Source: Alloascoidea africana (lineage: Eukaryota; Ascomycota; Alloascoideomycetes; Alloascoideales; Alloascoideaceae). From it: a stretch of DNA of 64,000 bases. Under the pieces are notes generated by a model. The model was given only the letters and a program-made list of their open reading frames with translations, had not been told where the DNA came from and ran no database searches. Of the stretch, positions 42,984 through 53,784 are shown in pieces. The position numbers and the translations under genes were made by a program. Numbering within the stretch: the first letter of the stretch is position 1; every line of letters starts with the position of its first letter. The DNA lies in the NCBI GenBank assembly GCA_030581615.1, contig JAKTTT010000068.1, positions 54,049 to 118,048 of the forward strand, read 5' to 3'.

Positions 42984-44005
42984 GGTAACTAAAAGTCGTT
43001 GAAACACGTCTTGTTTTGATTTTTAGTATTATTCTGATTTTTTTCGTTTTAAACTTGGGTGAAGAAAAATTACAAGGCGGGGTAACCAACGTCATTTCTT
43101 ACTACAAACTGTGTGTGCGTGTGAAAAGATGGATTAGTATCAAAAAAGAGGTAAAAATAAATTGAAAGTGTTTTGAGAAAGTAGGTCATCTTATGGTCAT
43201 TTATTTGGATCACCATGCTTATTGTTCTAGGAAATCTAGTGATTTTGCCGCTCAATTTGTAAGCCTCATCGCTCAGATGTACTGTACTCTATTATCTACT
43301 CTTCAAATGTACACAAAAGCCTCAACTCTTGCCATGCAATGCGGCAAAAAGATAGTAGTAAACAGAAAATGATTAGAATACTAGCAACAGTTGAATAATA
43401 ATCCACTGAGAACTAGTGCGATGATGTACTGACCTAACACCAGCATTTCATAGTTGTAAAAAGACCTATCTTTCAGCCACCATCTACAGTTTTTCACTGT
43501 AGAAAGAACCGCGAATGGGTCTCTCTCAGACACTGATTAAAGTCTACTGTTGGGCTGGATAGCATTCCACTTTCAGAATAACTTGTTTAGAACGATTTCT
43601 TATTTAAAGATCATAATAATAGCGAACGCGCTCTCGGTCCTTCTTTCTTTTTCCAATAAATCCGCGCACACCCCTTCTGTGGCTGACATTACGTATATGC
43701 ATTCTAAACACTAAAAAAACACCTCTCAACATAACTTCCCAAATACTCTTTTTTTCAGCCATTAAACCACTGAAATTATACTATAATTTACTAGTAATCA
43801 TGATAACACAATCATTCTACAAATTCATCTTAATAAAATGATAATACCATTCATTAAACAGTTTGGTATCTAAAAACAATGACTTTGAACAAAACAGCTA
43901 ACCAAGAATTTCAAATCTATAACCTCAAGATACGTAGAGTTGCCGAGTAAAAATTGTTACTATCCACCCACTATCCTTCATTTAAATGTCAATAAAAAAG
44001 ACAAC
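42984..44005. other. Intergenic, 1.0 kb
   Basis: AT-rich sequence between PRP19 (start) and the mini GPI gene (3' end). No gene was recognised. Confidence 0.6.
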
Positions 44006-44296
44006 TTAAAGACCCAAGATAGCAGCACCGAACAAGGCAACGGCACCGGCAACGGCGTAAGAAGCACTGTTGGCACCAGCGGCACCAGTGTATTCTGGGA
44101 TGGTACCGTTAGATGCGTTTTTGGTAGGAGCAGCAGCAGAGTGTGACTTGGCTGGGCAGGAGGTAACCTCGGGGCCACAAGAGGTGACAGTGGCGTAGAC
44201 GGTGGAAAGGGCTGTGTCGGTCTCAACAGAGGTGAGGTTGAAAGCAGAGACAGCGCCAGCGGCAGCAATGGCAGAAACAGCAGTAGAGAACTTCAT
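44006..44296 (-). CDS. Very small GPI-anchored cell wall protein, 96 aa
   Basis: Signal peptide MKFSTAVSAIAAAGAVSA, then about 50 residues rich in Thr, Ser and Ala with VYATVTSCGPEVTSCP, then a GPI signal (GAAGANSASYAVAGAVALFG ending ILGL). The TSCGPEVTSCP block with two cysteines recalls the repeat of Sed1/Spi1-like wall proteins (TVT..C.PE) but in one copy. Probably a short covalently linked wall protein. G/C-rich, Ala-GCC-biased codons suggest high expression. TATA-like TATATA at about 44354-44359 lies about 60 bp upstream of the ATG. Confidence 0.75.
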   Translation of the reverse strand: MKFSTAVSAIAAAGAVSAFNLTSVETDTALSTVYATVTSCGPEVTSCPAKSHSAAAPTKNASNGTIPEYTGAAGANSASYAVAGAVALFGAAILGL

Positions 44297-45936
44297 TGTT
44301 TGTGTGTTAAAAGAGAGACTTTGGTAAGTTGTTTTATAAGCGAAACGAGCGACGATATATAGAAAAGAAGAACCAAGAGAGAACCGATTGGTGTCCTTTT
44401 ATACTGTTCTTGCCATGTATTCATTTGACAACAAGGCCCGCGCATACCCACCACGCCCTATGCTAATTTTTACCTTTCATAGGGGAGTTCGAGACACATA
44501 CATTCCTGATGTTTCTTACAGACCAAGATGTGGATGCGTCCAGTTTCCCAACCTTCTTTGATATTAGCTGCATGTCATACCAAATTCGGCCGCGTACACT
44601 CATAAAAGAAATCTCGTATCTGCACCGTATATCCTCGTATCTCTCTGTTCTTTGCCATAAGCTCGACCGCTTCGACCGATATATTGAGATGAATAATTGC
44701 GTGGAAAAAACACAAAATAGACAGATCTGGCACTGTGTTCTTCCCATTCTCGTTCTGCAAGCCCTCAAAGAGTGCTATCTCTAAAAATGATAAGTAACAA
44801 ATGTGTTTGTTATGCGTGTGGCGCTTAAGGGCGTGTACGGATCAACGCGCATCTGCTATCAGAAATGGAAAAATTAAACATGTCACTATGACTATCTCTC
44901 TCTCCTATAGATGGAATGAAAATGAAACAAATGGTTCCTGAATCTATAAATATGTATAGCTCCGGTCAACAATACACTGGGACAACAGGACTATTCACCC
45001 TTTTTTTCCGCAAATGCATGAGCCAGTAAGTCTCAGCAACATTATGTGAATGAACGTGTATTCTCCTCATTCAAATTTCCACTCTCACACATACTCATGA
45101 TCGAGGGATATAACAAGCGAGTACACACTCTCATACATACATTTGTTCTGAATCTTTTGATACTTTCGGAATTAGAACATGAAAATGGAAAAATTTTATG
45201 GACCGGTGCAGCTTTTAAATCAGGACAATGTTTCTTTTCAATCCCGTTTGTCTAGTAGTCTAATCTTACGCGAAAGATGGAGGCGAGATCGCAGAATAGA
45301 GTTAAACCTAACAAGTTTAAATTTACAGACCCCGTCTAGTTCCATAATATACATTAATATAGCCTGACTGATAGCTGAAACGTCGCTCTAATATATTTTC
45401 GGCCTTTGAGTTCTAATGTTGTATTATCTCTAACAGCTATTAATGGTCCCAAAGATAAAACTGAAATGGAAAGAATTAGTGCTAGCTGTGTAGTAACTGT
45501 GATATCTAGAAACACCCAAAAATATGGGAAGGGATTTTATTCTGAGACTCTTTTTTTTTTCATAACTATGGATGAAGTTATGGTCCCCATCCTAATGTTA
45601 AAGTATGTAATTACCAACGAGCTAAACAGGGCTCAAGACATGTATGTTAATCTTTTCTTTCCTTTTTTTCATATACTAGCCTGACAAGGTCAGCCTCTGC
45701 CAATTCTAATAGGGTAAAACAAAAGTTAAAAATGGAGCCCAATGTTAACTGCATTAAGCATTCCGAATTGCACGCCTAGACCGAAACGAGAATAAGTCTT
45801 CACAAAAAAGAAACAGGTATGGAATAGAAATAAGAATTATGAATATGCTATTATTGCTTGATTTCCCTTTAGCTTCCCATTTAGACAAGTGATTGACATT
45901 TCCCAGAATTGAATCTCAATCAGCAACATGCTTTTA
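44297..45936. other. Gene-poor stretch
   Basis: About 1.6 kb. Starts with the promoter of the mini GPI gene; the rest is AT-rich with short ORFs that show no motifs. Confidence 0.5.
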
Positions 45937-46224
45937 TCATGGGAGACGAATCATCCTAACAGATAAATGTTTACTAGAATCATTTTGTATGGCTTTCCGA
46001 ATTCCCCCAACTCTTACAAAACTCACATTTTGACGGGGCCCTTCTTCAAGACCCTTGCACTTGCAACCGTTGTTAAATTTGTTCTTGTATTGTTCTGTGT
46101 TCGCTGATGCAAGGGAAATCAAATTTCTAAACCTGGATAAAATTCGGCCAATTGACCTTGCGAGTTTCTCTTGAATTTGCTGAATACCTATTGTAAGCTT
46201 CACTAGGTGCGAATTAAAAACCAT
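45937..46224 (-). CDS. Hypothetical helical small ORF, perhaps first exon of a spliced gene
   Basis: ATG 46224 opens a 95-codon frame whose first 55 residues are strongly helical (HLVKLTIGIQQIQEKLARSI, then ILSRFRNLISLASANTEQY). A GTGAGT donor-like site follows residue 66 (GPRQN|), after which the composition changes, so the real product may splice to a downstream exon that I could not place. The helical pattern resembles small subunits of multi-protein complexes, but no family can be claimed. Confidence 0.3.
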   Translation of the reverse strand: MVFNSHLVKLTIGIQQIQEKLARSIGRILSRFRNLISLASANTEQYKNKFNNGCKCKGLEEGPRQNVSFVRVGGIRKAIQNDSSKHLSVRMIRLP

Positions 46225-47234
46225 CTTTCTCTCTTTTTTATGGGGACATGATCAACTGCTCGCGATTTAGAGGAGGAGCTAAAAAGTTCATTAAGATCAG
46301 CACGACAAAAGTGACAAAGAATTACTTTCCTTTTTCTGAGTTAGTCTCAAGATACCAATCTCCGCGACTTGGTGAGCTGCCTACTGATAATCTGTATTTC
46401 ATACTGAAAGTGATACCAAAATTTCGTCTCATTTACTATCATTTGTTCGCGTATCTCTGGGGATTCAATAGCTGTCACTAGTTTTTTCGACTGCCTCTAG
46501 TAGAAAACTTTCGTTCACAACCAACTAATAACATCCCAGCTTCGCCTATACTGTCTATTTGTTATAACATATCTAATAGTTGTAAAAAACGATCTATACA
46601 GTCAATGCGAGACCTAGCTGAGTCTATATTCCAGCCGATAACCGTTAACTCTTTGTCGCAAAGAGTTTCACTTTGCCCTGTTTTTCATTGTTCTCTTGAC
46701 TGTGGGAGATCAGATTTGCCATATCTCGTTTATGAGATATGGAACAACCCGGTTTCCTGCTCTAGACCCATTCTGTGAAAATCACTTGTTTTGTTTTAGT
46801 TGATTTCTGGTAAGGTCAACTTCCACCATTACAATCTTCATTTATGCCCCGAGTAGTCCGCTGGAAACATAGTTGGCGCGGAATGCGTTTTCTAGCCGAA
46901 AAACCATTAGGAACGGGACAACTTTATTTATCATTTTGAAAGGCAGTGTGTCAATAGCGTACTTACTGATCATATTAATATTAGTTTATCCTGAGGATGT
47001 GGAAACTTCCGAAGAAAGAGAAAAGAGCTCAAGTATAGTTAACGCATGTTACTTGGTTTCTCTTTAAATAGCAGTTACCTGGAATCTATACCAAGCAATC
47101 TCATATCTACAAGTCAATGTATACTGTTAGGCTTTTCTCATTTCACAGACTACAGGAAGGGGTGAATGGATGTTGTCTATGTGACACGCAGCATTTCTCT
47201 CCACCAAAGCTCTTCCAGTAGAAACTAAACGAGA
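46225..47234. other. Intergenic, 1.0 kb
   Basis: AT-rich. It contains a local inverted repeat, ATATCTCGTTTATGAGATAT, at about 46721-46740 (perfect arms ATATCTC/GAGATAT). No gene was recognised. Confidence 0.5.
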
Positions 47235-47824
47235 ATGATAAAGTCAGAACAGCAGCCAGACTACCCACCATTCCCGGATATTCTAGAAAATACCCCTGTC
47301 GGCCATGGTCAGAATGGAAGCTCTAAAGCTGATTCCACAGAGGATCTTCATAGCTCCATAAGAAAGGTGCATCTGCTGCAAAAGAAGGTATTACTGCTCT
47401 CATCAATAATCGATAGAGTTCTCTTCTAACGGAATTTATTTAGATATACCAGGTTAGATCGGAGCTGAGCGAATTTCTTGTGGGACTGACTCGTATAGAT
47501 TCTCACACAGATGGTAGGCTCTTTTGCTTTCAATCTTTGATTACACAAGCTGACCTTTACTTGCTAGCTTTGACCCTCTACTCGCGAACAATGAGCCAAG
47601 TAGAACAGATTGAGTCCCACATAAAAGAACTTACAACCAGTTTCTGTGAACTGGCTCCTATGGTGGAGTCTATCAAACGGAAGCAGCAGCAGTGGTCAAT
47701 CAATGACGTTATACCTGAGTCTATAATCATCGACTCCCAGATGGAGGATCCAGTCATCGGAACTTCAGCTATCGCAAGCTCTTATGGATCAGGAGGGACA
47801 GCCTCTCAGCCTATTCTTCTATAG
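47235..47824 (+). CDS. Hypothetical coiled-coil protein, about 159 aa, three exons
   Basis: Exons by my reading: 47235-47387, 47444-47513 and 47568-47824. Intron 1 has GTATTA, branch TTCTAAC and TAG; intron 2 (54 nt) has GTAGGC, branch AGCTGAC and TAG. Intron 2 is in frame and without stops, so retention would still give an open product; splicing gives the better helix (LHSSIRKVHLLQKKIYQVRS, then ALTLYSRTMSQVEQIESHIK). The C-terminal 60 residues are acidic/Ser/Gly-rich. Size and coiled-coil content resemble small subunits of kinetochore, Mediator or BLOC-type complexes; which, if any, I cannot say. It lies 116 bp upstream of HOP2 on the same strand. Confidence 0.6.
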
Positions 47825-47939
47825 ACTTTGCAGAAAAAGCTTCAGTGAGAAGGGCCAGCGTAGAAACGACTGGAGAGGGTATTAAGAGCTGACTTGCACT
47901 CACTGCCACAACCACCATCACTACACACCACTAGTAGCC

Positions 47940-48820
47940 ATGGCCAAAAAGTCCGACAAATCTTCCACCACAAAGCAAGAGCAATGTGTGTTTGGTTTCA
48001 CAGCGTTCGGTATTGAAGCAGCATTGCTAAATTAAGCCTTCTATAGTTGAGCCCGTGATTCTAGACTATTTGAAGCAGCAAAACAGGCCGTACTCTGTTA
48101 CAGACATTGTACAAAACCTTCACAACAGAATCAGCAAAACCAATACAGTGAAAGCATTGGAGGCATTGAGTGCTGCCGGAGACGTGGATTCAAAAACTTA
48201 CGGAAAACAGACGTATTATGTTATTAAACAGGTGAGGGTTGGAGTTTGCCACTTTTTGCCAGTGTTTGTGGTTAACAAGTGTTTATTTGACTGAATAGTT
48301 CCCCTCCCAAGACGAGCCATCTGTGTCCGAATTGAATAATGTCGTAGAGAATCTGATTGAAGAAGAACATTCCGTGTCCAAAAGATTACTGAGTCTGAAA
48401 TCTAGTATGTGAGACGTTCTTTCACGAAAGAGTAGAAGCCAAAGAGTCTAAAACTTTGAAAAGAATATACAGCCCTTGTCGAAATGCGTTCAACCTCGGA
48501 TTTGATGAATAACGTGACGCAACTCAAATCTGAAATAAGTATCTTAAAGCCCAAGCTCGAGAGCCATAATTCTGAGAGCTCTCAATTGGCGTCTGTGGTT
48601 GATATTGAATCGGCATATCACAAAAACTCTCTTGCTGGTGAGGCATTTGCCACAAGAAAAAAAATGGTGAGGAAGTTTGAGCTTCCAATATACCAAAGTA
48701 ATCTAACATTCTTAGTTTATGGCTTTTTGGAAAGCAATTGAAGAAGGGGCACCTGACCCCAAGACTATCGTTGTAAGAGAAGCTAAACGACGCATCAATT
48801 TTGAATCTACCCTAAACTAA
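47940..48820 (+). CDS. HOP2: Meiotic recombination protein Hop2, about 215 aa, five exons
   Basis: Partner of Mnd1; promotes Dmc1/Rad51 strand invasion and correct homologue pairing in meiosis. Proposed exons: 47940-47987, 48037-48231, 48299-48404, 48473-48666 and 48716-48820, giving 216 codons with stop, very close to the 218 aa of S. cerevisiae Hop2. Exon 2 holds the winged-helix DNA-binding domain (ILDYLKQQNRPYSVTDIVQN, then LHNRISKTNTVKALEALSAAG). Exons 3-4 give the leucine-zipper-like coiled coil (VVENLIEEEHSVSKRLLSLK, LMNNVTQLKSEISILKPKLE) and exon 5 the C-terminal helices (WKAIEEGAPDPKTIV). Introns 2-4 have GTGAGG, GTATGT and GTGAGG donors. Intron 1 is least certain: the in-frame donor would be GTGTTT at 47988, next to a better-looking GTGTGT that is out of phase. 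No early stop was seen, so the gene looks functional. Confidence 0.85.
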
Positions 48821-49293
48821 TGAGCACGAATTAGAACAATTTAGGAGTCGAGTTTCCTAATGCAGCCCCTATTGATCTTAATTCGGTCTAGCAGTTCTTT
48901 TTTAGAGCTTGTGCTCAGACAAACCCAGCATGAGAACCCAAGATGCAAATTGGGATCTGTTGTTTATCGCTATCAATCAAGTATGGGTTTTTGTTTTGAG
49001 CTTTGGAACAACCATTTCCCCAGATCCTTAGACATGGTCTTTCTTTTTGCAGGTTAAAAAATGTCTTGTCTCTTTGGCTTCAGATATAATTGTAATTATC
49101 CGGTTCACGGCGTTTTGTCACTATTGAGAAAAGTAGTTATATGTTTTTGAGCGTTCAGTTAATAAAAGGTCGCAAGCTATATGCGAGCCTCTAGCTTTCC
49201 ATTACCCTTCAGCATTCAACATATATCTAAAACACAACTCTATAAACGTTTTCTTCGCTATTACTTGTTTACTAGAATCTGTAGATCATTCCA
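48821..49293. other. Intergenic between HOP2 and a solo LTR
   Basis: About 470 bp with no recognised gene. Confidence 0.5.
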
Positions 49294-49567
49294 TGTAGCG
49301 TGTTGCTAGCGTTGTAAATTGGTTTAAAGAAAACATTGAGGAGATGAAAAGGTTTAATTGCGTAAGAATTGTAGATTCTGATTTCTATGTAAGGAAAGAG
49401 TACTTTATTTAAGTAATACTAAAGAGGGATAATTTATGATGATGTGTTATAAGGTTACTTGTAACATATAATAATGATGTAAAAAGTTTAAGAGCATAAT
49501 AAGGAATAAGATGGATTCAAATTGATAAAGGTAAGTGGGGTGTGACTTTGTCAGTCACATCTAGCAT
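49294..49567 (-). mobile_element. Solo LTR of the Ty3/gypsy family present at 61.8-63.4 kb
   Basis: This stretch aligns along its length with 61775-62038: shared TGTAGCGTGTTGC at the left end, ACTATTTAAGTAAT-like and ATGATGAT blocks in the middle, GTTTAAGAGCATAATAA, and a GTCAGTCACAT / CTGTCACAT block at the right end. Orientation is as in the minus-strand element. No pol sequence adjoins it, so it is a solo LTR left by recombination. The right boundary is approximate and no clean target duplication was seen. Confidence 0.7.
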
Positions 49568-49599
49568 TAATATTAGATCATGTTATTTCCAGAAAAAGA

Positions 49600-50545
49600 A
49601 TTTGATATTAAGGATAAATGCTATGTCAAAGGACTAAGCGCTCAGTTTAGGCCCAACCCAGGCCATTCTGAATTTCTTGGAAAACAAGTTTTAAGAGACA
49701 AATTTCGACACAAATGACACTTAAGACTTTCAGGTACTGGCATTGTCTTAGCACGACTTTTCAATCTCCAATGTCTGTATCTCCATATGTTTTTCTTTAT
49801 CCGTAACTTCCTTTTTCACCTTCGTTCGAGTCACTTGGTTCGCTTTATATCATCTACCAAAAACATCCTGAGATCGCTGAGATGAAGCGATGAAGTTGTC
49901 ACTACGTGGAGTGTTGTAATGCAAGATTTCCAACAAGTCTCTTGCAACGATGGAACCCCTAAAGTCTGCAGAAACATCGACGATAGCACCACAGTCTTGA
50001 CTCACTTTCCCCTCCGCAAGCATTTTTCTTTAGTTTGAAATTGAGTCTTCTTTAGTTTGGGGTGCCAGAGCATTGGATGAGGAGACAGTAAGATCCATTT
50101 GTAACGTTCAAAATGCACACATGCAGAAACTTTTTTATCTTGGTCACAGAGATATTAAATATACTATTAATTCTTGAAAATACAAGCAAACAATTAGTTT
50201 TAAAGTCAGGTTCAAAGTTGTCGATGATTCCATCATGATTGATAAGTGTGTGTCTGAAGTGAATTGCCCTTTACTCCACCTTCGAAGACAAAACTTTCTG
50301 TAGCGGTATTCCTCTCGCCAACTTGTACTTTTCGAGACGCTTGGAAAAGACTTGGTGCCAAACTCGTGAACAAAAATCTCTTCCCAAACAGCGTCGTTAT
50401 GAGCAATTCTTTTCCACTTTCTGCAAACGCAACCCGCTTGGTGGAGCAAGTCGGAATCCAGTTAACCAATGATCTGTACCAGTATCGTATCAAGCAGATC
50501 ATTGATTTCTGTCTCTTGTGATGTGACTTTTTGCCGGATAACATT
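49600..50545 (-). pseudogene. Decayed, internally deleted copy of the neighbouring F-box gene
   Basis: Reading from 50545 down, the sequence follows the intact F-box gene at 52042-53784: the ATG region, a damaged F-box with a stop, then GCVCRKWKRIAHNDAVWEE, FVHEFGTKSFPSVSKS and WREEYRYRKFCLRRW, and IIDNFEPDFK in another frame. It then jumps to an internal block (ADFRGSIVARDLL, then SQRSQDVFG; 50030-49860). Next it jumps directly to the last codons of the gene (RTKVKK) and its 3' flank. At least two large deletions, several frameshifts and stops show it is dead. The match past the stop codon shows that a genomic segment, not a cDNA, was duplicated. A solo LTR lies just beyond its 3' side. Confidence 0.85.
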
Positions 50546-52041
50546 GAGTAACGGTCTATAAGATGCGTCAGCATCACTTGCTTTACTAGTAAATTTTGGT
50601 TTCAAATCGCCGTATCTTGTTGAAACCTACTCACTGCTCTATTTATTCTATTCCCGGCTGACCCAAAGACAGGCCAACCCCTCGAGTCATTCCTCTCTCT
50701 CTGACAACACCTTTTACGTGTTTGGCGAGGTGTTAAAGTACACAAGCAGGCTTGGTGAGATCAAATATTGCAGAATATTCAAAGTCCAGGGTCGGAATGG
50801 TGATAGGTAGGAGAAAGTCAATCACACTTTCTTGCACGCATTTCCAATTTGCAGTAAGACTAATGGGTTCCGGACAAGCTGAGAAAACTGTTCAGGTTTC
50901 AATAACTCTGTTTGATGACAATACCAGTAGCTTACCTATTTACACAGAATATTTTTGTGCTATGTTATGCGGCCTAGATTCGAGAAATTATTAAAAAAGA
51001 GCGTCATCGAGGCTACATCACAAGGCAATACGAGGCATTGCAGAAAAAGCGAAAATTTGGTGGTTGACAACTGGAAAGCCTGATGAGTAGATGAGTGTCA
51101 GACTAGCTTTAGATAAAAGAGAATGTTATTGTAAAAAAGAGCTAGTGAAATAGTAGCTAATCAGAAACTCAGATATGGCGATGGTTTCTTAATAATCCAG
51201 AGCCATCCGTTCGCAGAAGAAGCACGGCTCTATTACAGGTTTTAAACCAAAATGCTATCCAATCATTTCGTTATTGTTTTGAAGAAAATGCTGGTGGGCT
51301 TTCTAATTAAAAAAGGAAAGTAGGAGATGTTATTTACCTGAAGAATAACGGCCTCCATGAAACCACGAAAACGATTGAAAAATAATGGAACTGAAGTGTC
51401 GCAATAGTTATCTCAATTTCCAGATTCAAACCCAATCGATAATCTTTTTCTACTCTAAAGGTAAAGTCTGATGATTATTCAGAACCACCTTCTGAAATCA
51501 TTGAACTTCAAACAGGAATTGACCACATTTACAAAACAATTCCCATCTCTTTCAGTCAACTCACGATCAAGAGCACATCAAAAATAGATGCTGAGTTACA
51601 AGAGATTTGGAGTTACATTGATTGTTGAAGAGATTCATTTACAGGCTTTTTTATTATGATTTTGTCCCACCACAGAATGATTACATCCCAAGAATACTTT
51701 TTCCAAGTTGCCATGAAATACCTAAAATCTTTCAATTTAGCTATAGTCTAATCTCAGATCCATTACTATACTATCTCACCAAAAGCAAAGAAACGTAGCG
51801 CCGACGATTGAAAAAAAAAAAAAAAAAAAAAGCGATGCGATCATTTTGTGGCCCACTGTTATTGAGACAAAGGCAGTAAGCAACTCAGCGTAGACAGTTC
51901 TGAATTTCTTCAGAAACAGGTTGTAGGAACTTCTAATAAGACCAGTGATATTAAGACGACCTTTAGATGCTGGTGTTGTCTCAACACTACTTTCCAGACT
52001 CAATTGTCAGTATCTCCATGTTTTTCTGTGTTCGTACTTTC
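50546..52041. other. Intergenic between F-box pseudogene and its paralogue
   Basis: 1.5 kb. A poly-A run of about 20 lies at 51810-51830. The part adjoining 52041 is the 3' flank of the intact F-box gene and is shared with the pseudogene flank. No gene was recognised. Confidence 0.5.
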
Positions 52042-53784
52042 CTACTTCGTCTTCGTTCGAGCCATTCTCGACTTTATATTACTGATTTTCTCTGTCAAAC
52101 GAAAGATCGTCGTCGAAGTCGTCCACCACCAAGCCTGGTAATTCTTTTCCATTTTTGCACTTTTGCCTGTACAAAATTTCTTTTTCTGCAGCGAAAAAAT
52201 TTTCCCGATTGCGCTATTCCCATAACTAAAGTATTGTACAGTATTACCACCCAGAACAACAGCTCCAGCACACAACTCAGGATTGTCATCCACTCTGATA
52301 AATTCAACTTCCGTTCTAGCTCCGGGCCAATGTATCGTATGTTGAGCAATATCTTTGGGAATTTTGATCCAGAACAAAAGAACTTTTGTACCAGTGAGAG
52401 CATCATACACAACTATGCTTCCACCATTCATTCCACCACGAAGACCTACCAAAACAACCAGAGAGTTGTTTACAATGGTGGATATGTTCCAATGCGCAAT
52501 ACTTGGCTCGTAAAACACATTTGATATACCAGCATCCCAAAGAGGATCTCGGATGATGGCTGTCGGCTTCAGCCATTTTTCATCTGAGTGCTGACGGATG
52601 TCAAATATGACAATTTCACCAGTTGCGATCAGCACAGTTGCCAAACATGCACCTCCACCAACAAGTGATTTGTCGTATGTCAGTAGTGATGTCTCATCAA
52701 TTGAACTATCGACAATGCGCTGCTCGTTTTCCTTACCAAGCGCGACATCAAGCTTTAGAGTCTGTGAAGACCATTTGGGAACCCCATCTTGGCTTTGTTT
52801 CATGTCATATCGAATAACCTCATTGCCCTTCCCTATTACACAATATCCTGCAGCAAAGTCGACCTTGAAGATGATATCTCTATTCGATCTCCGGGGAAAA
52901 TATGACCAAAAACATCCTGAGATCGCCAAGATGAAGTCGTCACTATGTGGAGTTTTGTAATACAAGCCTCCCAACAAGTCTCTTGCCACGATACACCCCT
53001 TAAAGTCTGCAAAAATATGAGTAATAGCATCGCAGCCTGTATCTACTTGCCACTCCGCAATCATTTTGTTGTGTTTGAGATCCCAAGCTTGTATCTTACC
53101 CCCGTTATCTCCAGTATAAAGCGAAGTTTTGTTGTTGTGGATATCTTGCTTGTTGAGGCATAGAGCCGTAAACCTGTCTGGTGAGGGTGGTGAAAGTGTA
53201 CCACGATGATAACTTGTGGATTTGTCTCGTGAGAACAACACTGTTCTAATTGAGCCTTGTTGAAGTTCAAGTGCCAGTGCATCACAATAAGAGATAGCAA
53301 GAAGCCTATTGTAAGGTTCAGATTGCATCCTTACAGAAACCTGTTTAATATATAGTTCATCAATATTAAGATCACCAGTTAATGTTGAATATGTCAACAA
53401 ACGATTATTTTTGAAGTCAGCTTCGAAATTGTCAATAATGCCACCACGATCGATAAATGTCTGAGAACTGAGTTGCCCTTCACCCCACTTTCGAAGACAA
53501 AGCTTTCTATAGAGATACTCCGCTCTCCAGCTATTACTTTTTGAGATGCTTGGAAAAGACTTGGTGCCAAACTCGTGAACAAAAGTCTCTTCCCAAACAG
53601 CGTCGTTATGAACAATTCTTTTCCACCTTCTACAAACAGAACCCGCTTTTAGGGTCCAACACTGATCCAGATAACCAAAGATTAGTACAAGTATTTCATC
53701 GGGTAAAGAATTGATATCTATCGCTTTTGCTGTACTTTCGCATACAGCTTTGCTTGACTTGGGAGAGTTTTTAACTGACAACAT
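52042..53784 (-). CDS. F-box protein with C-terminal beta-propeller-like region, 580 aa
   Basis: The F-box is at about residues 23-65: IDINSLPDEILVLIFGYLDQ, then LKAGSVCRRWKRIVHND and VWEETFVHEFGTKSF. The rest has repeated strand-like blocks including one good WD-type core (LYTGDNGGKIQAWDLKHNKM) and others like GEIVIFDIRQ and GSIVVYDALTG, so a degenerate WD40 propeller is likely. That makes it a candidate SCF ubiquitin-ligase receptor. Reading frame intact from ATG 53784 to the stop, C-terminus basic (KSRMARTKTK). A dead duplicate lies 1.5 kb away on the same strand. It is unlike the F-box/WD40 protein at 11752-13593 outside the general fold. Confidence 0.78.
   Translation of the reverse strand: MLSVKNSPKSSKAVCESTAKAIDINSLPDEILVLIFGYLDQCWTLKAGSVCRRWKRIVHNDAVWEETFVHEFGTKSFPSISKSNSWRAEYLYRKLCLRKWGEGQLSSQTFIDRGGIIDNFEADFKNNRLLTYSTLTGDLNIDELYIKQVSVRMQSEPYNRLLAISYCDALALELQQGSIRTVLFSRDKSTSYHRGTLSPPSPDRFTALCLNKQDIHNNKTSLYTGDNGGKIQAWDLKHNKMIAEWQVDTGCDAITHIFADFKGCIVARDLLGGLYYKTPHSDDFILAISGCFWSYFPRRSNRDIIFKVDFAAGYCVIGKGNEVIRYDMKQSQDGVPKWSSQTLKLDVALGKENEQRIVDSSIDETSLLTYDKSLVGGGACLATVLIATGEIVIFDIRQHSDEKWLKPTAIIRDPLWDAGISNVFYEPSIAHWNISTIVNNSLVVLVGLRGGMNGGSIVVYDALTGTKVLLFWIKIPKDIAQHTIHWPGARTEVEFIRVDDNPELCAGAVVLGGNTVQYFSYGNSAIGKIFSLQKKKFCTGKSAKMEKNYQAWWWTTSTTIFRLTEKISNIKSRMARTKTK

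Noticed and set aside
51776-52003. 75-codon minus ORF downstream of the F-box gene
   Set aside because: It is 3' flank of the F-box gene plus a poly-T (poly-Phe) run; no start context or homology of its own.
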